DNA of 64,000 nt from Agromyces agglutinans (GTDB lineage: Bacteria; Actinomycetota; Actinomycetes; Actinomycetales; Microbacteriaceae): NCBI RefSeq assembly GCF_009647605.1, contig NZ_WJIF01000003.1:1-64000 (forward strand), given 5' to 3'. Below the pieces are notes generated by a model. The model was not told the DNA's origin. It saw nothing but the letters and a program-made list of their open reading frames with translations, and made no database searches. Below are positions 27,761 to 37,023 of this stretch, in pieces. Numbering within the stretch: the stretch's first letter is position 1; every line of letters starts with the position of its first letter. Both the position numbers and the translations under genes were made by a program.

Positions 27761-29119
27761 ATGACCCTCACCCTTCCCGACCTCGCGGCCGACGCGCAGG
27801 TGCGCGCCGACGACCGCGCGCACGTCTTCCACTCGTGGAGCGCGCAGGCGCTCATCGATCCCCTGCCCGTCGCCTCGGGCGAGGGGTCGACCTTCCGCGA
27901 CTACGCCGGCAACGCGTACCTCGACTTCTCGAGCCAGCTCGTGAACCTCAACCTCGGCCACCAGCACCCCGACCTCGTCGCGGCGATCCAGCGCCAGGCC
28001 GGGCGCCTCGCGACGATCCAGCCCTCGATGGCCTCCGACGTGCGCGGCGAGCTCGCCCGCCGCATCGCCGAGGTCGCGCCGGGCGACCTCGACAAGGTGT
28101 TCTTCACCAACGGCGGCGCCGACGCCAACGAGTACGCCGTGCGCATGGCGCGCGCGGTCACCGGGCGCCGCAAGGTGCTCTCGATGTACCGCAGCTACCA
28201 CGGCGGCACCGCGACCGCGATCTCGCTCACGGGCGACCCGCGGCGCTGGCCGAACGAGCCGAGCGACGGCAGCGTCGCGCACTTCTTCGGGCCCTACCCG
28301 TACCGGTCGTCGTTCCACGCCGACTCCCCCGAGCAGGAGACCGAGCGCTCGCTCGCCCACCTCGAGCAGGTGATCGTGCTCGAGGGGGCGTCGACGATCG
28401 CCGCGATCATCATCGAGACGATCGTCGGCACCAACGGCGTGCTCGTGCCCCCGCCCGGGTACCTCGCGGGCGTGCGGACGCTGGCCGACAAGTACGGCAT
28501 CGTCTACATCGCCGACGAGGTCATGGTCGGCTTCGGCCGGGTCGGCGAGTGGTTCGCGGTGAACCACTTCGACGTCGTTCCCGATCTCATCACCTTCGCG
28601 AAGGGCGTCAACTCGGGCTACGTGCCGCTCGGCGGCGTGGTCATCTCGCAGCGCATCGCCGAGTACTTCGACACCGTCGCGTTCGCGGGTGGACTCACGT
28701 ACTCGGGGCATCCGCTCGCCTGCGCCGCCGGCGTCGCGACGTTCGAGGTGTTCGAACGCGACGGCATCCTGGAGCGCGTGCGCGACCTCGGCGCGCGCGT
28801 CGTCGAGCCGCGGCTGCGCGAGATCGCCGCGGTGCACCCGTCGGTCGGCGAGGTGCGGGGGCTCGGCCTGTTCTGGGCGATCGAGCTCGTGAAGGATCCG
28901 GCGACGCGCGAACCGCTCGTGCCGTTCAACGCGTCGGGGGCGGATGCCACGCCCGTGGCCGAGGTCGCCGCCGCGTGCAAGCGCGCCGGGGTCTGGCCGT
29001 TCACGCACTTCAACCGCCTGCATGTCGCGCCGCCGCTGATCATCTCCGAGGACGAGCTGCGCCGCGGCCTCGACGTCATCGACGAGGCGCTCTCCCTGGC
29101 CGACGCCCGCGTGGGCTGA
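27761..29119 (+). CDS. class III (omega) aminotransferase
   Basis: 452 residues. PLP enzyme of the beta-alanine/4-aminobutyrate:pyruvate type: FTNGGADANEYAVRMAR (cofactor phosphate), IADEVMVGFGRVGEW, and Lys281 in LITFAKGVNSGYVPLGG as Schiff base residue. Moves a terminal amino group from an omega-amino acid to pyruvate or a keto acid, giving a semialdehyde. Its position right behind mmsA suggests that semialdehyde is malonate or methylmalonate semialdehyde. Confidence 0.92.
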   Translation: MTLTLPDLAADAQVRADDRAHVFHSWSAQALIDPLPVASGEGSTFRDYAGNAYLDFSSQLVNLNLGHQHPDLVAAIQRQAGRLATIQPSMASDVRGELARRIAEVAPGDLDKVFFTNGGADANEYAVRMARAVTGRRKVLSMYRSYHGGTATAISLTGDPRRWPNEPSDGSVAHFFGPYPYRSSFHADSPEQETERSLAHLEQVIVLEGASTIAAIIIETIVGTNGVLVPPPGYLAGVRTLADKYGIVYIADEVMVGFGRVGEWFAVNHFDVVPDLITFAKGVNSGYVPLGGVVISQRIAEYFDTVAFAGGLTYSGHPLACAAGVATFEVFERDGILERVRDLGARVVEPRLREIAAVHPSVGEVRGLGLFWAIELVKDPATREPLVPFNASGADATPVAEVAAACKRAGVWPFTHFNRLHVAPPLIISEDELRRGLDVIDEALSLADARVG

Positions 29120-29174
29120 CCGGAGCCGCCGCCGGCAGCCTGCAGCTCCTGCGCGCCTCCTTCGGGGGTCGCGT

Positions 29175-29213
29175 CGCGGATGCCGCCCGCGAGTAGCATG
29201 GGCGGCATCCGCG
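29175..29213. terminator. hairpin after the omega-transaminase gene
   Basis: A perfect 14-bp stem (29175-29188 with 29200-29213) closes an 11-base loop. The arms contain GGATGCC and GGCATCC. It lies 56 bases past the transaminase stop and before the next start, so it may separate two transcripts. Confidence 0.6.
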
Positions 29214-29255
29214 GGCGGCCGGATGCCTCGGCGCCCGCCCCTCGGGGGAGGCGCC

Positions 29256-30446
29256 ATGGACGGCAGGCCCACATCGCATCGAGTCGACACGGTCGCGCGT
29301 GCGACGCCGTTCCAGCGGCTCTACGAGTTCTACCGACTCTCGGGCTACGAACGCCGGCGGCACGAGCCGGGCGTGCTCGACTTCACCTTCGGCGATCCGC
29401 ACGAGCCGCCGTCGGAGGCCTACGTCGAGGCGCTCCGTGAGGCCACCGTGCCGCAGCACGAGCTCTGGTTCGCGTACAACTTCGGCGACGCGAAGGCCAT
29501 CGACGCGGCGACCGAGTCGCTCCGAAGGCACGTCGGCATGCCCTTCGAGCCGGCCGACGTGCACCTGACGACCGGCGGCTTCGCCGCGATCTCGACCGCG
29601 CTGAAGATCGTCGGCGACCCGGGCGACGAGGTGCTCTACAGCCTGCCGCCCTGGTTCCTCTACGAGGGGCTGATCCTCGAGGCCGGCCTCGTGCCCGTGA
29701 AGGTCTCGATCGATCGCGACACGTTCGACCTCGACCTCGACGCGATCGCCGCGGCGATCACGCCGCGCACGAGGATCGTCATCGTCAACAGCCCCAACAA
29801 CCCGACGGGCCGCATCTATCCGCCCGAGACGCTCGAACGCCTCGCCGCCGTGCTCGAGGACGCCTCGCAGCGCAACGGCCGCCGCATCCACCTCGTCTCC
29901 GATGAGGCGTACAACCGCATCGTCTACGACGGTGCGCACTTCCGCAGCCCCACGGAGTTCTATCCGTGGAGCTTCCTCGCGTACAGCTACGGCAAGACGC
30001 TCCTCTCCCCCGGCGAGCGCATCGGCTACCTCGCCGTGCCGCCCACGATGCCCGACCGCGAGGAGCTGCGGGCGGCGATCGAGGCGATCCAGATCACGGG
30101 CGGATGGCTCTTCCCCAACGCCTCCATGCAGTACGCGCTGCCGAAGCTCGAGACCCTGGCCTTCGACATCCCCCTCTACCAGCGCAAGCGCGACGTGATG
30201 GTCGCCGCGCTGCGCGAGATCGGCTACCGCGTCAGCGTGCCGGAGGGCACGTTCTACCTCTTCCCCGAGGCGCCCGGCGGCGACGACGCCGCCTTCGCGC
30301 AGGCGCTCGACCGCGAGGGCGTGCTCGTGCTCCCGGGCACGATGTTCGAGACGCCCGGCTTCTTCCGCATCTGCCTGACCGCGACCATGGCCACGATCGA
30401 GGAGAGCCTGCCGCGCTTCGCGGCCGCGTTCGACCGCGTCGGCTGA
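29256..30446 (+). CDS. pyridoxal-phosphate aminotransferase, class I/II
   Basis: 396 residues from ATG 29256 (GGAGG about 5 bases upstream; an ATG at 29223 lacks one). PLP fold type I: NSPNNPTGRIYPPETLERL, VSDEAYNRIVYDG, SYGKTLLSPGERIGYLAV with the Schiff-base Lys, and the C-terminal FFRICLTATMATIEE. It probably acts on an aromatic or branched amino acid; substrate not determinable. Same strand as the omega-transaminase but separated by a hairpin. Confidence 0.9.
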   Translation: MDGRPTSHRVDTVARATPFQRLYEFYRLSGYERRRHEPGVLDFTFGDPHEPPSEAYVEALREATVPQHELWFAYNFGDAKAIDAATESLRRHVGMPFEPADVHLTTGGFAAISTALKIVGDPGDEVLYSLPPWFLYEGLILEAGLVPVKVSIDRDTFDLDLDAIAAAITPRTRIVIVNSPNNPTGRIYPPETLERLAAVLEDASQRNGRRIHLVSDEAYNRIVYDGAHFRSPTEFYPWSFLAYSYGKTLLSPGERIGYLAVPPTMPDREELRAAIEAIQITGGWLFPNASMQYALPKLETLAFDIPLYQRKRDVMVAALREIGYRVSVPEGTFYLFPEAPGGDDAAFAQALDREGVLVLPGTMFETPGFFRICLTATMATIEESLPRFAAAFDRVG

Positions 30447-30505
30447 CAGCCCGCACCGGGTACCGCTTCCGAAGCACGCGCACCCACCCGGGTTAGCCTG
30501 AACGC

Positions 30506-32032
30506 ATGGACTCCCAGGGCGCCGGCGGCCTTCCGGGCGGCGTGCCGCGTCGCGGCTTCCTCGCCGCGGCCGTCGCGGGCGTCGCGACGGTGGTGCTCGC
30601 GAGCTGCACGGGGCCCGAGCCCACACCGAGCCCGACCGCGTCGCGCACGCCGAGCGCGACCCCGACGCCCACGCCCGAGCCGACGCTGCCGCCGGGTGTG
30701 CCGGCCCCCACCGCGATGCGGCGGTCCAAATGGGGCACCGACCCGTTCGCCCGTGGCGCGTTCAGCTTCGACGCCATCGGCACGACGCCCGAGCTGAGGC
30801 AGCAGCTCGCGAGACCGATCGGCGATCGGGTGTGGTTCGCCGGCGAGGCCTGCTCGGCCGAGGCGCCCGGCACCCTGCGCGGCGCGCTCGCGACGGGCCT
30901 CGCGGCCGCGCAGGACGTCGCACGCACCGCCGAGGACGGCGAGCGCATCGCGGTGATCGGCGCGGGCCTCGCCGGACTCGCCGCAGCGAACCAGCTCGTC
31001 GACCGCGGGTTCGAGGTCGTGGTGATCGAGGCGCGCGACCGCGTCGGGGGGCGCATCCACTCGGTCGCCGACGAGGCGCTCACGGGTGATGCCGACGGCA
31101 CGGTCGAGCTCGGCGCACTGCTGGTCGGCGAGGATGCCCCCGCCGTCGCCGACCTCCTCGCCGAGGCCTCCGTCGACACCCGACCGGTCGCGCCGCCGGC
31201 CGATGCGCGCACCGCCGACGGCACCTGGGCGCCGATCCAGCCGGTCGGCTTCGAGGCGATCGCGGCCGCCCGGGCCTGGGCCGAGGCCTGGCCCTACGAC
31301 GTCGGTCTCGACGCCGCGCTCGCCGGCAGCGGCGCCGGCGCCCTGTCGACCGAACCTGACACCGAGGGCGTGCCCGGCCCGTCGCCGGCCGACTGGCTCG
31401 CCTACACGCTCGCGAGCGATGTCGAGCCGTCGACCGGCGCGTCGCCGCGGCTCATGTCGGCGCGCCAGGCCCAGCCGACCTCGGCCTGGCAGCCGGCGAG
31501 CCTCGTCCGAGGGCGCCTGGCCGACGTGATCGACGAGCTCGCGGCATCCGTCGACGTCGCCGTCTCGAACGTCGTCACGCGCATCGCATACGACGACCGG
31601 CGCGTGAGCCTGCGCATGGACTCGGGGGAGTCGCTGCGCGTCGACCGGGTCATCGTGACGGCGCCGCTGGGCGTCCTCCAGACCGACACGATCCGCTTCT
31701 CGCCGCGGCTGCCGCGCGCGCACCAGCACGCCATCTCGGTGCTCGGCATGGGTCGCCTCGATCTCGTCTGGCTGCGGTTCGACGACGCGTTCTGGCGGTC
31801 GGATGCCGCTCCCGGCGATCCTCGACGCGACGTGCTCACCGTCGTCGGCGAGACGACGACGGTCGGCGCCTGGATCGACGCAGGAGGCTCCGGCGACCAG
31901 GCGCTGCTGGTCGGGATCATCGCGGCCGAGCAGGCTCGGCGACTCGAGGAACTCGACGACGGCGCGTTCCTCGACGAGGTGCTCGCGAGCCTCGCGCCGT
32001 TCGCCGCCGCCGCGCCCACAGACGCCGGTTGA
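30506..32032 (+). CDS. Tat-exported flavin amine oxidase lipoprotein with permuted domain order
   Basis: 508 residues. The N-terminus has twin Arg (R15, R16) before a hydrophobic stretch ending in the lipobox LASC (Cys34), then a Ser/Thr/Pro linker (35-70). Residues 73-140 match the usual C-terminal end of LSD1/polyamine-oxidase-like enzymes: KWGTDPFARGAFSF and VWFAGEACSAEAPGTLRGALATG. The usual N-terminal FAD site comes after it: RIAVIGAGLAGLAAANQL, VVIEARDRVGGRI (147-184). The protein then stops where the W..DPF segment would normally come. It therefore looks circularly permuted. It presumably oxidises an amine outside the membrane. Its last 116 bases overlap the convergent Pr6Pr gene. Confidence 0.85.
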   Translation: MDSQGAGGLPGGVPRRGFLAAAVAGVATVVLASCTGPEPTPSPTASRTPSATPTPTPEPTLPPGVPAPTAMRRSKWGTDPFARGAFSFDAIGTTPELRQQLARPIGDRVWFAGEACSAEAPGTLRGALATGLAAAQDVARTAEDGERIAVIGAGLAGLAAANQLVDRGFEVVVIEARDRVGGRIHSVADEALTGDADGTVELGALLVGEDAPAVADLLAEASVDTRPVAPPADARTADGTWAPIQPVGFEAIAAARAWAEAWPYDVGLDAALAGSGAGALSTEPDTEGVPGPSPADWLAYTLASDVEPSTGASPRLMSARQAQPTSAWQPASLVRGRLADVIDELAASVDVAVSNVVTRIAYDDRRVSLRMDSGESLRVDRVIVTAPLGVLQTDTIRFSPRLPRAHQHAISVLGMGRLDLVWLRFDDAFWRSDAAPGDPRRDVLTVVGETTTVGAWIDAGGSGDQALLVGIIAAEQARRLEELDDGAFLDEVLASLAPFAAAAPTDAG

Positions 32033-32651
32033 TCGCGACGAGCCCGGCGGTGATCGCGACGAAGATCACCAGGCACAGCAGGCAGTAGAGCAGCACCCCG
32101 GTCCAGCCCCCGACCTGCGTCTCGTCGAGGAAGAAGTACGGGAACCAGCCGATGTCCTGCCCGCGCGCGAGCGTGTAGCCCAGCCAGATCGTCGGGTAGA
32201 CGAGCACCCACCCGACCGTCGACCACGGCACGCGCGGGTTCACGGCCATGATGCTGTCGGTCGTCCACGCAACGAGCGCGAGCGCCGGCACCACGAAGTG
32301 CAGCAGCGTGTCCGACCACGGCACCTCGATGCGGTAGTCGCGCGTCGACGCCTGGCTCACGATGAGCCCGAACACCACGCCCGACACGAGCACGTAGACG
32401 GTGACCATCGTGCGCAGGATGCCGAGCCATGCCGGATCCCGGGGAGCCGACAGCGCGAACACAGCGGCGATCAGCAGCGTGATCACCGCGAGGAACGCCG
32501 ACTGGATCGTGAAGTAACTGAAGAAGTTCGCGGTCGCGAAGAAGCGGAAACCGAGCACGTACTGGAAGTTGCCGATGATCGCCACGATCTCGAGCAGCGC
32601 GACCGCGAGGCGGAATCCTCCCAGGAACCGGCGCGCGGACCGCGGGGACAT
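31917..32651 (-). CDS. Pr6Pr family membrane protein
   Basis: 244 residues, six hydrophobic segments (FRLAVALLEIVAIIGNFQYVLG onward). The segments FSYFTIQSAFLAVITLLIAA, DTLLHFVVPALALVAW and PYFFLDETQVGGW fit this family of unknown function. ATG 32651 with GTGGAGG upstream. The last 35-40 residues are an Arg-rich tail that overlaps the 3' end of the amine oxidase gene on the other strand by 116 bases. The family is usually shorter, so the tail is probably read into neighbouring sequence. Confidence 0.85.
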   Translation of the reverse strand: MSPRSARRFLGGFRLAVALLEIVAIIGNFQYVLGFRFFATANFFSYFTIQSAFLAVITLLIAAVFALSAPRDPAWLGILRTMVTVYVLVSGVVFGLIVSQASTRDYRIEVPWSDTLLHFVVPALALVAWTTDSIMAVNPRVPWSTVGWVLVYPTIWLGYTLARGQDIGWFPYFFLDETQVGGWTGVLLYCLLCLVIFVAITAGLVAINRRLWARRRRTARGSRAPRRGTRRRRVPRVAEPARPR

Positions 32652-32742
32652 GCCTCCACGGTACGCGGCAGGCGGCGCCGCGCGAGCCGGGCGCGCGCGA
32701 GCGCGACCCCCGACCGTGCTCCTCGAACGGATGGGAGTCGCG

Positions 32743-33609
32743 CTACTCGAACGGATGGAGGAGGCGATCGAGGAACCGCCGGGTGCGCTCCTCGCGCGGC
32801 GCCGTGAACAGCGTCGCGGGCGCCCCGCGTTCGACGATGACGCCTCCGTCGAGGAACACGACCTCGTCGGCGACCTGGCGCGCGAAGGCGAGCTCATGGG
32901 TGACGATCACCATCGTCCAGCCTTCGTCGGCGAGCTCCTTGATGACGCGCAGCACCTCGCCGACGAGTTCGGGGTCGAGCGCGCTCGTCGGCTCGTCGAA
33001 GAGCAGCAGGTCGGGCTCGAGCGCGAGCGCCCGCACGATGCCCACGCGCTGCTGCTGGCCTCCCGACAGCTCGAACGGGTACGCGTCGCGCTTCTCGGCG
33101 AGTCCGACCCGGGCGAGCAAAGCCTCGGCATGCGCGGTCGCATCGGCACGCGGCATCCGCCGCACCTGCACCGGACCCTCGATCACGTTCTGCAGCACCG
33201 TCATGTGCGGGAACAGGTTGTGGTGCTGGAACACCATCGCCGAGCGGTCCCGCAGCGCATAGCGCGCTGCCTTCGGCAGCGGGCGCTGGGCGGCGAAGTC
33301 GATGCGCGGCCCGCCGACGATCTCGAGTTCGCCGGCGTCGGGCGTCTCGAGGCCGTTCAGCGACCGCAGCACCGTGGTCTTGCCCGAGCCGCTCGGGCCG
33401 ATGAGCGCCACGACCTCGCCGCGGCGCACCTCGAGGTCGACCCCGCGCAGCACCTCGTTGCCGCCGAACGTCTTGCGGATGCCACGGGCGCGCACGAGCA
33501 CCGAGTCGTCGGGCGCGGACTGCGGCGCGAGCGCGTCGCCGGATGCGCCGAGCGCGTCGCCGGATGCCTCGGGCACGGCGTCGCCGGATGCTTCGTCAGG
33601 CTGCGACAT
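32743..33609 (-). CDS. polar amino acid ABC importer, ATPase
   Basis: 288 residues. Walker A GPSGSGKT at 71-78, Q-loop [14 protein letters not shown], signature LSGGQQQR and Walker [17 protein letters not shown]: the GlnQ/TcyN pattern. Residues 7-28 are a repeat-like tail (EASGDA units) encoded by GCGTCGCCGGATGC repeats. It overlaps the permease stop by 14 bases. Third gene of the binding-protein, permease, ATPase order. Confidence 0.93.
   Translation of the reverse strand: MSQPDEASGDAVPEASGDALGASGDALAPQSAPDDSVLVRARGIRKTFGGNEVLRGVDLEVRRGEVVALIGPSGSGKTTVLRSLNGLETPDAGELEIVGGPRIDFAAQRPLPKAARYALRDRSAMVFQHHNLFPHMTVLQNVIEGPVQVRRMPRADATAHAEALLARVGLAEKRDAYPFELSGGQQQRVGIVRALALEPDLLLFDEPTSALDPELVGEVLRVIKELADEGWTMVIVTHELAFARQVADEVVFLDGGVIVERGAPATLFTAPREERTRRFLDRLLHPFE
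33533..33591 (-). repeat. three short repeats at the start of the ABC ATPase gene
   Basis: GCGTCGCCGGATGC occurs at 33533, 33554 and 33578 (21- and 24-base steps). They encode Ala-Ser-Gly-Asp-Ala repeats near the protein's N-terminus and each carries GGATGC, a near match to the iterated word. Confidence 0.75.
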
Positions 33610-34261
33610 ATCGGTCGAGCCTCCTCTCGATGCGGTTCTGCCCGGCCGACAGCGCGAGGCAGAACACCCAGTAGACGAGCGCCGCCTCGAGGTAGAGCAG
33701 CATGAACTCCTGGCTGAAGGCGGCGATCTGCTCGGACACGCGGAACAGCTCGGTCACGAGGATGAGCGATGCGAGCGACGTGTCTTTCACGAGCGAGATG
33801 AACGTGTTCGACAGCGGCGGCACCGACACGCGCGCGGCCTGCGGCAGGATGATGCGCCGGAGCGTCCGCCCGCTCGACATACCGATCGTGTACCCGGCCT
33901 CCCACTGGCCCTTCGGCACCGAGAGGATGGCCGCTCGAATGACCTCGGCGGCGTACCCGCCGACGTTCAGCGAGAACGCGATGATCGCGCTCGGCCACGG
34001 GTCGAGCACGACGCCGACCGCGGGCATGCCGTAGAAGATCACGAAGAGCTGCACGAGCAGAGGCGTGCCGCGGATCACCGAGATGTAGAACCGGGCGATG
34101 CCCGAGAGCACCCGATTCTTCGAGATCCGCGCCAGCGCGACGCCGAGCGCGATCACCAGGCCGATCACGAACGAGGCCAGGGCGAGCGGGATGGTCCCGC
34201 TCAGCCCGCCCCACACGATCGGCCAGAGCGAATCGAGGAACAGCTGCAAGCCGTCGTTCAC
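33596..34261 (-). CDS. polar amino acid ABC importer, permease
   Basis: 221 residues, about 5 membrane segments. HisM/GlnP-type: [23 protein letters not shown] near the middle and the ATPase-contact loop [32 protein letters not shown]. Starts 39 bases after the binding-protein stop and overlaps the ATPase start, consistent with a single operon. Confidence 0.93.
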   Translation of the reverse strand: MNDGLQLFLDSLWPIVWGGLSGTIPLALASFVIGLVIALGVALARISKNRVLSGIARFYISVIRGTPLLVQLFVIFYGMPAVGVVLDPWPSAIIAFSLNVGGYAAEVIRAAILSVPKGQWEAGYTIGMSSGRTLRRIILPQAARVSVPPLSNTFISLVKDTSLASLILVTELFRVSEQIAAFSQEFMLLYLEAALVYWVFCLALSAGQNRIERRLDRYVAA

Positions 34262-34300
34262 GCGAGGCCTCCCTCCGCAGGCTTCCGCCGCGGAGTCACC

Positions 34301-35122
34301 CTACTCGGAGACGTCGGCGCCGAAGTACTTGTCACCGAGTCCGGCGAGCACGCCCTCGGCGCGCAACTCCTCGAGCGCGGCATCGATCGCGTCGACGAGC
34401 GCCTGCTTGTCCTTCGCCGCGGCGAACGCACTCAGCGACGGGTCATCCGTCTCGACGGCGACCTCGATCGGCGCGTCGGGCGTCGACTTCAGGTAGTCGA
34501 GGAAGGTGAGCTCGTCGTTGATCGTGGCGTCGACGCGACCCTGCTCGAGCAGCGCGACGGCCTGCGCCCAGCCCTCGACGGCCTCGACGTTCGCGCCCGC
34601 CTCCTGGGCGAGCTCGTACCAGTTGCTCGTCAGCGACTGCGCGGTGGTCTTGCCGGCGAGGTCGTCGAAGCTCGAGATCGACGAGTCGCCCTCATTGACG
34701 ACGATGACGCCGGGCGAGACGGTGTACGGCTCGCTCAGCAGGTACTTCTCCTCGCGCTCGGGGTTGATCGACACCTGGTTCGCGATGACGTCGAAGCGGC
34801 CCGCGTCGAGGCCCGCGAAGATCGCGTCCCACTGCGTCTCCTGGAACTCGATGTCGAGGCCGAGCTTCTCGGCGACCGCCTCGGCGATCTCGACGTCGTA
34901 GCCGACCAGGTCGCCCGAGCCCTCGTCGTGGTAGCTGAACGGACGGTACGTGCCCTCGGTCGCCACCGTCAGCGTGCCGGCCGAGACGAGCCCGTACTCG
35001 TCACCCGATGCGGATGCCCCGGCCCCGTCGGAACCCGTCGAGCCCGACGAGCAGGCGGCGAGGGCGATGGCGGTCAGGGCTGCGGCGGCGAGACCGATGG
35101 CGGTACGGCGGGCACGGATCAT
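34301..35122 (-). CDS. amino acid ABC importer, substrate-binding lipoprotein
   Basis: 273 residues from ATG 35122 (AGGAG upstream). The lipoprotein signal ends LTAIALAACSSG (Cys about residue 21). The mature part is a type 3 solute-binding protein: GTLTVATEGTYRPFSYHDEGSGDLVGYDVEIAEAVAEKLG and VDATINDELTFLDYLK. The TcyA/FliY-like sequence suggests cystine or another polar amino acid. First gene of the importer operon. Confidence 0.92.
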   Translation of the reverse strand: MIRARRTAIGLAAAALTAIALAACSSGSTGSDGAGASASGDEYGLVSAGTLTVATEGTYRPFSYHDEGSGDLVGYDVEIAEAVAEKLGLDIEFQETQWDAIFAGLDAGRFDVIANQVSINPEREEKYLLSEPYTVSPGVIVVNEGDSSISSFDDLAGKTTAQSLTSNWYELAQEAGANVEAVEGWAQAVALLEQGRVDATINDELTFLDYLKSTPDAPIEVAVETDDPSLSAFAAAKDKQALVDAIDAALEELRAEGVLAGLGDKYFGADVSE

Positions 35123-35414
35123 GGAACGGCTCCTTCGTGGGGATTCTGGGATGCCCGATGGGCATCGATGCGCGCCCGGGGACCGTTTCAGTCCAGCACG
35201 GGCGCACCCGGGATCCCAACCCGATGACGCCGTGTGGCATTCCCCGATCGTTCCCCCGATTCGCCGCCTGCGCCGTATTCCTCGCGCGGAATACCGGTTC
35301 GCGGGCCGGTTCCGCAACCCCTCGCTCCGGATCTCGCGCACTCACTAGCGTGACGGAGGTCGCGGGATCCCTCCCGCGTCGCGGTGCCCCCCTCACCACA
35401 CGGAAGGCAGTGTC

Positions 35415-35741
35415 ATGATCACCCTGTCCTGGCTCCTCCTCATCGGCCTCATCGGCGGCGTGCTCGCCCTCGTCGACGGCATCTGGCGACTCCGCGCCCG
35501 CGGCGGCTCGACGATCGTCGGCGTCATCGAGGTGATCGTCGCCGCGCTGTTCATCCTGTCGTTCTTCGTCCCGATCCCGTGGGGCGGGCTCGTGCTCGCC
35601 GTCGCGACGCTGATCGCGCTCGTCGTCGCCCTCTTCGCCGGCGGTCGCACCGGTCGCGGCCTCACGATCGCGGCGCTCGTCGTCATCGGCATCTGGATCA
35701 TCCTCGTCAACCACTGGATCGTGATCCCCGGCATCAACTGA
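35415..35741 (+). CDS. small hydrophobic membrane protein, unknown function
   Basis: 108 residues, about four hydrophobic segments filling nearly the whole chain (SWLLLIGLIGGVLALVDGIW; IVGVIEVIVAALFILSFF; WGGLVLAVATLIALVVALFAG; LTIAALVVIGIWIILVNHW). ATG 35415 with GGAAGG about 8 bases upstream. The 292-base spacer to the divergent binding-protein gene contains both promoters. No known family is evident to me. Confidence 0.8.
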   Translation: MITLSWLLLIGLIGGVLALVDGIWRLRARGGSTIVGVIEVIVAALFILSFFVPIPWGGLVLAVATLIALVVALFAGGRTGRGLTIAALVVIGIWIILVNHWIVIPGIN

Positions 35742-35748
35742 CACCGCC

Positions 35749-35775
35749 GGTCGAGTGGCGAAGCGTATCGAGACC
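35749..35775. repeat. dispersed Microbacteriaceae-type repeat, copy 1
   Basis: Begins GGTCGAGTGGCG and ends GTATCGAGACC. The same ends occur at 41359-41391. Its inner half is also the left arm of the hairpin at 35760-35798. Confidence 0.8.
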
Positions 35776-35798
35776 CCGCACGGGCCTCGATGCGCTTC
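35760..35798. terminator. hairpin between converging genes, built on the dispersed repeat
   Basis: GAAGCGTATCGAG (35760-35772) pairs with 35786-35798 (one G-T pair) around a 13-base loop, between the small membrane protein and the acyl-CoA dehydrogenase stops. Confidence 0.7.
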
Positions 35799-35811
35799 GC
35801 GTCGCCCGCCC

Positions 35812-37023
35812 TCAGAACGCGCTGAGCCCGGTGAGCTCCCGGCCGATCACGAGCTGGTGGATCTCGTCGGTGCCCTCGTACGTGCGCACCGACTCCAGGT
35901 TCGCGGCGTGCCGCATCACCGGCCACGCATTGGTGATGCCGTCGCCGGCGAGGATGCTCCGGGACTGGTGCGCGATCTCGAGCGCCTCGCGCACGCTGTT
36001 CAGCTTGCCCACCGAGATCTGGGCGGCGGTGAGCGCGCCGCGCTCCTTCAGCCGGCCGAGGTGCAGGGCCAGCAGCACGCCCTTCTCGACCTCGAGGAAC
36101 ATGTCGGCGAGCTTGGCCTGCGTGAGCTGGTTGGCGCCGATCGGTCGGCCGAACACCTCGCGCGCGACCGATCGCTCGAGGGCCGCCTCGAGGCACGACC
36201 GCGCGGCGCCCATCGCGCCCCACACGATGCCGTAGCGCGCCTCGTTGAGGCATCCGAACGGGCCTGACAAGCCGGATGCCCCGGGCAGCAGCGCGTCGTC
36301 GCCCACTCGGACGCCCGCGAGTTCGATGTCGCACTGCACCGACGCGCGCATCGAGAGCTTGCCGTCGATCGGGGTCGCGGTGAACCCCGGCGTCGAGGTG
36401 GGTACGAGGAACCCGCGCACGGCGCGGGCGCCCGCGCCATACGCGTTCGAGCCGTCGGGGCCGCTCGCGTCCTCGACCCGGGCCCAGACGACCGCGACGT
36501 CGGCGAGCGACGCGAGGCCGATCCAGCGCTTCGCGCCGTCGAGCACCCAGCCGTCGCCGTCGCGGCGGGCGACCGTCGTCATCGCGGCGGGATCGCTCCC
36601 GCCCTGCGGTTCGGTCAGGGCGAAGCATCCGATCAGGTCGCCGGCGGCCATGCCGGGAAGCCAGCGCTGCTTCTGCTCCTCGGAGCCGTACGTGTGGATC
36701 GCGCTCATCGCGAGCGATCCCTGCACCGACACGAAGGTGCGCCAGCCCGAGTCGGCCGCCTCGAGCTCGAGGCAGACGAGCCCGTAGGCGACCGCGCCGG
36801 CTCCGGCGCAACCGTAGCCGCTCAGGTGCATGCCGAGGAATCCGGCGGCGCCGAGTTCGGGCACCAGCTCACGGCGGAAGTGCGCCGCCTCGAAGTCCGC
36901 CTCGATCACGGGCAGGATGCGCTCCTGCGCGAACGCGCGCGCCAGCTGCTGCCAGTCGCGCTCGTCGTCGGTGAGCAGGGCGTCGAGGTCGAAGACGGCG
37001 TCGATGCGGGGTGCTGCGGTCAT
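35812..37023 (-). CDS. acyl-CoA dehydrogenase, glutaryl-CoA dehydrogenase-like
   Basis: 403 residues. FAD enzyme: FALTEPQGGSDPAAM and WIGLASLADVAVVWARV form the flavin pocket. The catalytic Glu is in RTYEGTDEIHQLVIGRELTG near the C-terminus, the position used by glutaryl-CoA dehydrogenases. N-terminal DDERDWQQLARAFAQERILPVI also matches that group. Its ATG overlaps the CoA-transferase stop (ATGA), so the pair is coupled: activation of a dicarboxylic acid to the CoA ester followed by dehydrogenation is the likely scheme. Confidence 0.9.
   Translation of the reverse strand: MTAAPRIDAVFDLDALLTDDERDWQQLARAFAQERILPVIEADFEAAHFRRELVPELGAAGFLGMHLSGYGCAGAGAVAYGLVCLELEAADSGWRTFVSVQGSLAMSAIHTYGSEEQKQRWLPGMAAGDLIGCFALTEPQGGSDPAAMTTVARRDGDGWVLDGAKRWIGLASLADVAVVWARVEDASGPDGSNAYGAGARAVRGFLVPTSTPGFTATPIDGKLSMRASVQCDIELAGVRVGDDALLPGASGLSGPFGCLNEARYGIVWGAMGAARSCLEAALERSVAREVFGRPIGANQLTQAKLADMFLEVEKGVLLALHLGRLKERGALTAAQISVGKLNSVREALEIAHQSRSILAGDGITNAWPVMRHAANLESVRTYEGTDEIHQLVIGRELTGLSAF

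Noticed and set aside
26201-29290. A 1029-codon minus-strand open frame
   Set aside because: Antisense to mmsA and the omega-transaminase; no family match and typical shadow composition.
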